Shown piece after piece: positions 1 to 5,500 of a stretch of 12,499 nt of DNA. How positions within the stretch are numbered: position 1 is the stretch's first letter; each line of letters opens with the position of its first letter. The notes beneath the pieces were generated by a model. It was not told the origin of the DNA, searched no databases, and saw nothing but the letters and a program-made list of their open reading frames with translations. Location of the stretch: assembly GCA_017434685.1 (NCBI GenBank), contig JAFREV010000167.1, positions 1 to 12,499 of the forward strand, given 5' to 3'. Position numbers and translations under genes: made by a program. The stretch comes from Mogibacterium sp. GTDB taxonomy: Bacteria; Bacillota; Clostridia; Peptostreptococcales; Anaerovoracaceae.

Positions 1-831
1 AATGCAGCAGGCGGAAATAACGCATCAAGCACAAACAGCCAGACGTTCGGGGCTGACGACTGGGGCGGCGGCAAAGGCGGCTTCAGCGACGGCGGCACAG
101 ATGGTTCGATTGAGATCAGCGGCGGCAACATCTATATCAAGGCAGGCGGCGACGGAGTCGACTCAAACGGCTCGGTAGCTATCAGCGGAGGATACACAGT
201 GGTATGCGGCCCGACCCAGGGAGATACCTCGGTGCTCGATTATAACGGAAACGGAAGTATCACGGGCGGCACATTCATAGGAACGGGCGGAGCCGGCATG
301 GCTCAGAGCTTCAGCTCTGTGGAGAATCAGGGCCTCATCGCAGTAAGCGTGGGTAACCAGTCCGCAGGTACAAAAGTCAGTCTCAAGGATTCATCCGGAA
401 AGACAATCACGGAAGTAACACCGGAACTCGACTTCGCAGTCGTATACGTAAGCACGCCGGATATGGCCAAAGGAAACACATATACACTCGAAGCAGGAAG
501 CTTCAACGAAAGCATAGAACTTACAGAAAACGCCTATTCCACCCTCAGCGGTGGAATGGGCGGCCGCAGCGGAATGGGCGGTCACAACGGAATGAATGGA
601 GACATGCCACAGGAAGGTCAGATGAGCGGAGAAAAACCGCAGGGAACACCGCCGGACGGACAGATGAACGGAGAGAAACCGCAAGGTACGCCTCCGGACG
701 GTCAGATGAAAGGACCGAGAGGCGGCGGTAAGGGCATGAACGGAGGTCCGGGAATGAAGAAACCGGGACCTGATGACAACAAAGCGGCTGATGCCGTAAG
801 CGGAGCACGTGAAACAGCAACAGAGGTATAA
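1..831 (+). CDS. Carbohydrate-binding beta-helix protein (Cthe_2159-type), 3' end only
   Basis: The frame is open from base 1, so the start lies upstream; the first possible internal start (GTG at 199) sits inside the conserved domain and is not the real one. The visible 276 residues show the repeating turns of a right-handed beta-helix: SIEISGGNIYIKAGGDGVDSNG, then ISGGYTVVCGP, LDYNGNGSITGG and GTGGAGMAQ. This Gly/Asn/Asp-rich pattern is typical of the Cthe_2159 family (DUF4353), cell-surface proteins reported to bind plant polysaccharides. The last ~90 residues are a Gly/Met/Pro-rich low-complexity tail with a 14-residue tandem repeat. Genes of this family are, from my knowledge, often found beside polyphosphate polymerase (VTC-domain), GtrA and phosphodiester glycosidase genes, which fits the next two genes. 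The family call is good; ligand and role are unknown, and a secreted location is inferred because the N-terminus is not in the window. Confidence 0.75.
   Translation, partial: NAAGGNNASSTNSQTFGADDWGGGKGGFSDGGTDGSIEISGGNIYIKAGGDGVDSNGSVAISGGYTVVCGPTQGDTSVLDYNGNGSITGGTFIGTGGAGMAQSFSSVENQGLIAVSVGNQSAGTKVSLKDSSGKTITEVTPELDFAVVYVSTPDMAKGNTYTLEAGSFNESIELTENAYSTLSGGMGGRSGMGGHNGMNGDMPQEGQMSGEKPQGTPPDGQMNGEKPQGTPPDGQMKGPRGGGKGMNGGPGMKKPGPDDNKAADAVSGARETATEV
616..714 (+). repeat. 42-bp in-frame tandem repeat coding for a 14-residue unit
   Basis: Two full copies (616-657 and 658-699) and a 15-bp partial third copy encode the unit GQMxGEKPQGTPPD. Within the two full copies the protein differs only at the x position (Ser or Asn), while several third codon positions differ, so the copies have diverged silently and the repeat is kept at protein level. 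It lies in the flexible C-terminal tail of the beta-helix protein. Confidence 0.85.
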
Positions 832-888
832 GACAATACCGATGAAATAACTATCGAGACATAACTCAATGTCGGAAAGGAGCCGGAG

Positions 889-2028
889 ATGGGAAAGAGA
901 TATATTGCATTGATTCCGGCGTATGAGCCGGATACCAAAATGCTCACTCTCATAGATGAGCTTAAGACAAAGGGATTTGAGATCGTAGTGGTTGATGACG
1001 GAAGCGGAGCAGGCTATGAAGATATATTTGAAAAGGCAGAACAGAAGGCGGTAGTGCTTACTCACAAAACCAACAAGGGAAAAGGAGCAGCAATCAAAAC
1101 CGGCCTTAACTACATATATAAGTACATGGCATATTCCGAAACGGAGAAAACAGCAACGGGAACAATCAGAACTTCAGGCAAGGATTCGGTTATTGTAACA
1201 GTCGATGCGGACGGGCAGCACACGCCGGAAGATGCACTGAGAATTGCAAAGATAGCCGAAGTCAAAAAAGACGCACTGGTTCTTGGCAGCAGAGAATTCA
1301 CAGGTGATGTGCCTGCAAGGAGCATGATGGGAAACACCATCACCAGGCATGTATACAGCCTTGCGACCGGGGTTGATGTCAGAGACACCCAGACAGGACT
1401 CAGAGCGTTCGGAAGAACGATGATCCCGGGGCTTCTCGAGATCGAAGGAGACCGATATGAGTATGAGATAAATATGCTACTCGAACTTGCCCGAGAGGGA
1501 ACCCCGATTATCGAAGAGGACATAGAGACAGTTTATATCGAGGGCAACAAAAGCTCACACTTCGACACTGTCAGGGACTCATTCAAGATATACAAGGAGA
1601 TAATCAAGTTCTCGGCGTCATCGTTCATAGGTTTTCTGATCGATTACATAGCCTTTGCGGCTCTCATGCTGACGACAGGAGCAGCCGGTCTCGCTCACGG
1701 ACTTATCATATCCAACATCGGAGCGAGAGTTCTGAGTTCGCTTGCTAATTACAGCATCAACAGAAAGCTGGTTTTTAAGAGCAAAGCCAAAGTCGCCACA
1801 TCGGCTCTTCAGTATTTCCTGCTTGCAGGGATAATACTGATCGGAAATACGATAGTGCTCAGCACATTTACGGGCGCACTTGAGATGAACAGCATGCTTG
1901 CCAAAGTGCTTACGGAAATGCTTTTCTTCTTCATCAGCTGGACGGTTCAGAAATACGTGATTTTTTATAAAGGAGACAGATATGAGCAAGGCAAAGAAAG
2001 CTTTAATAGCATACATGACTGCACTTAG
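889..2028 (+). CDS. GT2 family glycosyltransferase fused to GtrA-like membrane domain
   Basis: Two-domain protein of 379 residues. Residues 1-235 are a GT-A fold of the dolichol-phosphate mannosyltransferase type: LIPAYEP at 8-14, VVDDGSG at 34-40, the DADGQ metal/nucleotide-sugar motif at 106-110, GSRE at 133-136, DTQTGLRAF at 166-174 and GDRYEYEINML at 187-197. Residues 241-362 form a GtrA domain with about four membrane helices and the family motif NYSINRKLVFK near 287-297. GtrA proteins are thought to move lipid-linked sugars across the membrane, so the fusion could make and flip a polyprenyl-phosphate sugar for envelope glycosylation; that role is inferred. The ATG follows AAAGGAG at 876-882 with 6 nt spacing. 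The last 47 bp overlap the next gene, whose ribosome binding site lies inside this one, which suggests translational coupling. Confidence 0.9.
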   Translation: MGKRYIALIPAYEPDTKMLTLIDELKTKGFEIVVVDDGSGAGYEDIFEKAEQKAVVLTHKTNKGKGAAIKTGLNYIYKYMAYSETEKTATGTIRTSGKDSVIVTVDADGQHTPEDALRIAKIAEVKKDALVLGSREFTGDVPARSMMGNTITRHVYSLATGVDVRDTQTGLRAFGRTMIPGLLEIEGDRYEYEINMLLELAREGTPIIEEDIETVYIEGNKSSHFDTVRDSFKIYKEIIKFSASSFIGFLIDYIAFAALMLTTGAAGLAHGLIISNIGARVLSSLANYSINRKLVFKSKAKVATSALQYFLLAGIILIGNTIVLSTFTGALEMNSMLAKVLTEMLFFFISWTVQKYVIFYKGDRYEQGKESFNSIHDCT

Positions 2029-2965
2029 CATATTCACCGTATACGTTCTCATGGACACGTTCGTAATCACAAAGGTATACGGGGAGGCAACAGCCGACGT
2101 ATCGAGCAACGTGCTTACCGAGGAGGAAGAGGACGCACTCGAGGCAGCCGGCGGAAAACAGGGCGCAGTAACAGAGAGTAACACCGAAGCCTCAGACAGC
2201 ACAGGCACTGAAACCAATACCGAGGCGGTCATCAGCACAGACACTTACAAAGATGAAAACATCTCAGTCAGCCTCAGCGAGTACAGGGAAAACGACACGA
2301 CAGTTTATGTAGCGGATGTTCAGGTAAGTTCGCCTGAGTATCTCAAGACCGCGTTGGCACAGGGAGTGTACGGAAGGAATGTCAAAGAGGACACATCCGA
2401 AATGGCAGATAACAACAATGCGGTGCTTGCCATAAACGGTGATTACTACGGAGCCAGAGAAGCAGGTTACGTAATCAAGAACGGGACGCTTTACAGAAAC
2501 ACATCAGCAGGTCGCGACGATCTCGTAATATACTCGGACGGATCCTGGAAGATAGTAAACGAGGACGAAGTGAGTGCGGAAGAACTCCTGGAAGACGGAG
2601 CCGTGCAGACGATGTCTTTCGGACCTGCGCTGGTTCAGTCAGGCAGCATCACAGTCGGAGAGAATGAAGAGGTTAAACAGTCTATGTCCAGCAATCCGAG
2701 GACCGCAATCGGAATAATCGATGATTGCCACTACGTATTCGTAGTATCCGACGGTCGCACGGATGAAAGTGAGGGCCTCTCGCTCTATCAGCTTGCCGAA
2801 GTGATGAAAGAGCTGGGATGTGATACAGCGTATAACCTCGACGGCGGCGGATCGTCCACTATGTACTTCAACGGACAGATCGTCAACAATCCGACCGGAG
2901 GGCGCGCCGGCCATGGCGAGGGCAGTGAGAGAAGCGTAAGCGACATTGTTTATATAGGAGCTTAA
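1982..2965 (+). CDS. Membrane-anchored phosphodiester glycosidase (NAGPA family)
   Basis: A 327-residue protein with a short basic N-terminus and one hydrophobic segment (about 7-29), an uncleaved anchor or a signal peptide, followed by an acidic Thr/Ser/Glu-rich linker (about 35-90) and then the phosphodiester glycosidase domain (DUF2233/NAGPA). Visible motifs are INGDYY (151-156), SFGPALV (212-218), NPRTAIG (238-244), VVSDGR (254-259), NLDGGGSSTM (285-294) and ERSVSD (316-321). The family hydrolyses or remodels sugar-phosphodiester bonds and is linked to exopolysaccharide or wall glycopolymer metabolism; the substrate here is unknown. The domain should face the outside of the cell. The ATG is supported by AAAGGAGA at 1969-1976, inside the upstream glycosyltransferase gene, and overlaps that gene by 47 bp in another frame. 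Confidence 0.9.
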   Translation: MSKAKKALIAYMTALSIFTVYVLMDTFVITKVYGEATADVSSNVLTEEEEDALEAAGGKQGAVTESNTEASDSTGTETNTEAVISTDTYKDENISVSLSEYRENDTTVYVADVQVSSPEYLKTALAQGVYGRNVKEDTSEMADNNNAVLAINGDYYGAREAGYVIKNGTLYRNTSAGRDDLVIYSDGSWKIVNEDEVSAEELLEDGAVQTMSFGPALVQSGSITVGENEEVKQSMSSNPRTAIGIIDDCHYVFVVSDGRTDESEGLSLYQLAEVMKELGCDTAYNLDGGGSSTMYFNGQIVNNPTGGRAGHGEGSERSVSDIVYIGA

Positions 2966-3017
2966 TCTACTGCCGAAAAAGTATTAGGCGGAGAGGACAG
3001 CAGATTGGAGATGCTAA

Positions 3018-3449
3018 ATGAATACACAAAAGAAATATTATACGGAGAATGTAATAAAGGCGAGGAGATATCTGATTGCGGCACTGCTACTCGCAGCGGC
3101 AGGAGCGGTTTATGAGTTCTTCAGCCACGGGGTATATTCAAACCATATGATTTACGCGTTTGCGTATCCGCTCGTTATGGGGTGCCTGCCGTATCTCGCA
3201 GACAACAGAGGCATAATAAAAACAGCAGGTCCCGTAGGCGAGACGCTGCTTATGGCATTGATTGCAACTTTGAGTATCGGAAGCGTTATCAAAGGAGTGC
3301 TCGAGATATACGGCACGACGAGTTTTCTGACGGCAGTATATCCTGTACTGGGAGGAATGCTCCTTATAGGATTGGCAGCAGTATATTTTGCAAACTCGGC
3401 ACTTTCAGAAGCTGCCGGGGAAGCGACACCGCAAATACTCAAACCTTAA
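3018..3449 (+). CDS. Small four-helix integral membrane protein, unknown function
   Basis: I do not recognise this family. The 143-residue product has a basic start (MNTQKKYY...KARR) and four predicted membrane helices at about 17-35, 43-61, 72-95 and 103-126, with a short polar C-terminus. No catalytic motif is visible. The ATG at 3018 has TTGGAG at 3005-3010, 7 nt upstream. It lies 52 bp after the phosphodiester glycosidase on the same strand with no terminator between, so it is probably co-transcribed with the envelope genes. Its stop codon TAA (3447-3449) interlocks with the stop of the convergent Gx-transporter gene at a shared TTAA. The good ribosome binding site, the membrane topology and the clean fit between neighbours support a real gene. 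Confidence 0.75.
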   Translation: MNTQKKYYTENVIKARRYLIAALLLAAAGAVYEFFSHGVYSNHMIYAFAYPLVMGCLPYLADNRGIIKTAGPVGETLLMALIATLSIGSVIKGVLEIYGTTSFLTAVYPVLGGMLLIGLAAVYFANSALSEAAGEATPQILKP

Positions 3450-3952
3450 TGAAGAACCCTGAGGACATACGCGGAGACTATGCCGACGAATATGCCGGCA
3501 GCGATTCCGCTGAAGAGCAGGACGGGGAAATAAAAGAATATTCGAAGGTCAGCGATCAGGGCGGATGCCATCAATAACTGACCGAGGTTATGCAGGACAC
3601 CTGCAGCCATACTTACACCGACCACTGAGAAGAGGTCGGTTTTTTTGAGCAATATCATGCCAATCAAACTCACTATAGCACCGGCCAGTGAGTAGAGCAT
3701 ACCGAAAAGACCGTTGAACAAAAGGCCTGCGATAACTATTCTTATAATGCTGACGGCGGCTGCATCTTTAGGACCGAACTTATACAGCGCAATAACTGTG
3801 ACTATGTTCGCAATGCCGAGTTTGATACCCGGAACTCCCGGGCTGTATGGTATAATTGCCTCGACATAAGAGAATATCAAAGCGAGCGCGGCCATTAGGG
3901 CGACGCGAGCTATGAACGAGGCCCCGAGTTTGCTACGAGGTGATGCTGTCAT
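3446..3952 (-). CDS. Gx transporter family membrane protein (EetB-like / 'heptaprenyl diphosphate synthase component I' family)
   Basis: A 168-residue very hydrophobic protein with about five membrane helices. The PGIKLGIANIVTV motif (41-53) just after the first helix, the FNGLFGMLYSLAGAI stretch (79-93) and GVLHNLGQL (118-126) are typical of PF07456/Gx transporter proteins, which look like ECF S-component-type membrane proteins. Many databases call them heptaprenyl diphosphate synthase component I, but no prenyl synthase gene is beside it. The family includes EetB of the Listeria-type flavin-based electron transfer locus. It follows the NusG_II gene on the same strand with an overlap of 20 bp, so the two are almost certainly co-translated. 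The start is the ATG at 3952 rather than the upstream GTG at 3958, because AGGAGG covers 3958-3963. Transported substrate unknown. Confidence 0.85.
   Translation of the reverse strand: MTASPRSKLGASFIARVALMAALALIFSYVEAIIPYSPGVPGIKLGIANIVTVIALYKFGPKDAAAVSIIRIVIAGLLFNGLFGMLYSLAGAIVSLIGMILLKKTDLFSVVGVSMAAGVLHNLGQLLMASALIADLRIFFYFPVLLFSGIAAGIFVGIVSAYVLRVLH
3616..3646 (+). terminator. Intrinsic terminator for the left + strand operon, antisense inside the Gx-transporter gene
   Basis: On the + strand ACCGACC (3617-3623) pairs perfectly with GGTCGGT (3634-3640); two further inner pairs close a GAGA tetraloop, and T3640 begins a run of seven Ts (3640-3646). This is a classic rho-independent layout. 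It lies 170 bp past the stop of the four-helix membrane protein and inside the oppositely oriented Gx-transporter gene, so it would end read-through from the left operon. Confidence 0.6.
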
Positions 3953-4319
3953 ACTCACCTCCTGATTTATCTTCGATGGTTACGATGAGTCTGTTCGGCA
4001 GGCAAACTATGCTCTCGCCGCTCTTCGAAATGCTGCCGTGTTTAACGCAGACTTGGTTTTTACAAGACGCGGAAGAAACAGTCACGCTGCCGCCTTTGAT
4101 GGTGACTGCATTCTCTCCTCCGGAAGGAGCCGGGACTTCAATCTCGACATCCTCGTTGAGAGGATAACGACCGAAAATTTCTCCGCCGGATTTGATGACG
4201 ACCATGTCATCGGCAGGAGCTCCCGCACCCGTGCGCGCCAAAACAACCGTGGCAGCAAGGCCCAACGCGAGCAATACTATTAACAATATGATGTCCGCTT
4301 TTCGTATGAACTGTTTCAT
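3933..4319 (-). CDS. NusG domain II-containing membrane-anchored protein (EetA-like family)
   Basis: A 128-residue protein with one N-terminal membrane helix (about 9-28) and an extracytoplasmic NusG_II domain (PF07009/DUF1312). The family signature is clear: a Cys-containing stretch ASCKNQVCVKHG (84-95) followed by IVCLPNRLIV (104-113), giving conserved cysteines at 86, 91 and 106. It is not a transcription factor despite the name. Proteins of this family are usually next to a Gx transporter protein, as here, and the pair corresponds by family to EetA/EetB in flavin-based extracellular electron transfer loci. The start is set by a KxxxRK-type basic lead before the helix; the ribosome binding site upstream (GAAAG) is weak. 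It is transcribed divergently from the ApbE-type flavin transferase, 66 bp away. Confidence 0.85.
   Translation of the reverse strand: MKQFIRKADIILLIVLLALGLAATVVLARTGAGAPADDMVVIKSGGEIFGRYPLNEDVEIEVPAPSGGENAVTIKGGSVTVSSASCKNQVCVKHGSISKSGESIVCLPNRLIVTIEDKSGGEYDSITS
3958..3963 (-). promoter_or_regulatory. Ribosome binding site that decides the start of the Gx-transporter gene
   Basis: Read on the - strand this is AGGAGG followed by TGAGT and then ATG (start at 3952). The longer reading frame would start with a GTG whose G is part of the AGGAGG itself, which is not workable, so the ATG is the true start. The site lies inside the 3' end of the NusG_II gene. Confidence 0.8.
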
Positions 4320-4385
4320 CTTTCGGATGTTGTTTGCCTCGCTCAGAATGAAAAACGCAATAATCTGAGGAGATTACAAAAATCT
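4320..4385. promoter_or_regulatory. Divergent intergenic region between NusG_II and ApbE genes
   Basis: This 66-bp gap must hold promoters for both the - strand NusG_II/Gx unit and the + strand ApbE/SurE unit. I could not identify convincing -35/-10 pairs for either direction. AGGAGA at 4368-4373 is the likely ribosome binding site for ApbE, with a rather long 12-nt spacing to the ATG. Confidence 0.4.
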
Positions 4386-5459
4386 ATGAATCGCAAAATG
4401 AATAAAAGAATTACATCATTATTACTGCTTATTACGATGATTATTATAACACAGACTTCCTGCGCACCGGCCGAGCCGGAGCCGGTAAGCAGGGAGGAGT
4501 TTTTGCTTGATACCATATGCAGCATCAGCATCTATGAGATGGGAAGTGCGGGCAATTCCGATGTGGATGCCGACGCTGATGCAAAAGAAAGTGCAGAGGC
4601 TGCAATCGATGAAGCCTTTGCGCTTTGCAGGCATCTCGATGATACACTGAGCAGGACAAAGAAGGATTCGTTTGTAGGGCGTATCAATGCCGCAAAGGGA
4701 GAGTGGACTGAGGTAAGTCCGGAAACAGTCGAACTGATTCAGAAGGGCATAGAGTATTCAAAACTGTCGGATGGAGCCTTCGACATCACGGTCGGCGGCA
4801 TCACGGAACTTTGGGATTTTCATGCAGCTGAGGGAGAAGCCAAACTTCCGAATGAAAAGAAACTTGCCGAGGCAGTAAAGCATGTAGGCTACGCTAATAT
4901 AGAAATAGAAGGAAACAAAGTCAGACTAAAAGACCCAGAAACCAAGATTGACCTCGGCGGTATTGCCAAGGGATTCATCGGAGACAAGATGAGTGAACTG
5001 TTAAAGGAACGGGGTGTAACTTCAGGCATCATCAATCTCGGAGGCAATGTCATTTGCATAGGCAGCAAACCGGACGGTGAAAATTTCAACATAGGAGTTG
5101 AGGTTCCGTACAGCGATCGAACTGAGATAGCAGGCAAAATGGGAGTTAAGGACAAGACCCTGGTCACATCGGGCGTCTATGAGCGTAAGATTGAGGTGGA
5201 CGGAAAAGTCTATCATCATATATTGGATACGAAAACCGGATATCCTGTGGATACAGATGTAAACGGAGTGACGCTGACAGCGGAAACCGGAAAGTCAGCG
5301 GACATTGATGCGCTCAGCACTATCTGCCTCATCAAAGGATCCGAGGAAGGTACGGCTCTGATTGAAAACATGGACGGAATAGAGGCAGTGTTCATTTTGA
5401 AAGACGGAAGCGTAAAAACCACAGAAGGGGCTGCTTTTGAAAAAGATCAAAGCGAATAG
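4386..5459 (+). CDS. apbE: FAD:protein FMN transferase (ApbE family lipoprotein)
   Basis: A 357-residue exported protein that should transfer FMN from FAD to a Thr/Ser of a target protein, using Mg2+, outside the cytoplasmic membrane. The N-terminus is basic, then hydrophobic (about 9-22), ending at Cys26; the lipobox QTSC is atypical at -3 but the position fits a lipoprotein. Family motifs are present: SDGAFDITVGGI (128-139), IDLGGIAKGFIGD (188-200), NLGGN (217-221), TSGVYER (261-267), HHILDTKTGYP (277-287) and SADIDALST (304-312), the last giving the metal-binding Asp region. An Asp/Ala-rich stretch at 59-67 is unusual. The gene is divergent from the NusG_II/Gx pair and 41 bp before the SurE fusion gene. 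No acceptor with the usual [ST]GA[ST] flavinylation motif was seen in the window. Confidence 0.93.
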   Translation: MNRKMNKRITSLLLLITMIIITQTSCAPAEPEPVSREEFLLDTICSISIYEMGSAGNSDVDADADAKESAEAAIDEAFALCRHLDDTLSRTKKDSFVGRINAAKGEWTEVSPETVELIQKGIEYSKLSDGAFDITVGGITELWDFHAAEGEAKLPNEKKLAEAVKHVGYANIEIEGNKVRLKDPETKIDLGGIAKGFIGDKMSELLKERGVTSGIINLGGNVICIGSKPDGENFNIGVEVPYSDRTEIAGKMGVKDKTLVTSGVYERKIEVDGKVYHHILDTKTGYPVDTDVNGVTLTAETGKSADIDALSTICLIKGSEEGTALIENMDGIEAVFILKDGSVKTTEGAAFEKDQSE

Positions 5460-5500
5460 TTTAGAGATAAATAACACATTGCAGGAAATGGGAGAAAAAG

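Noticed and set aside
793..822. VSGARETA near the end of the beta-helix protein as an ApbE flavinylation site
   Set aside because: It resembles the SGA core but lacks the following Thr/Ser and the preceding Asp of the usual motif, and it is not in an FMN-binding domain.
199..831. GTG at 199 as the start of the first gene
   Set aside because: The same frame is open to base 1 and codes for the conserved beta-helix repeats upstream of 199, so the gene is simply cut by the window edge.
391..1065. Long - strand open frame (224 codons) across the beta-helix gene end and the GT2 start
   Set aside because: It lies opposite two well-supported + strand genes, has a Cys/His/Ser/Arg-rich composition with no domain, spans a gene junction, and no good ribosome binding site was seen; a shadow frame.
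1618..2244. - strand open frame of 208 codons opposite the GT2/glycosidase junction
   Set aside because: Low-complexity Ser/Val-rich translation typical of the complement of real coding sequence; no motif.
3446..3952. Naming this gene heptaprenyl diphosphate synthase component I
   Set aside because: That label comes from family annotation; no component II or other prenyl synthase is nearby and the partner is a NusG_II protein, so the Gx/EetB-like call is safer.
3953..3958. GTG at 3958 as the start of the Gx-transporter gene
   Set aside because: It overlaps the AGGAGG ribosome binding site; the ATG at 3952 has correct spacing.
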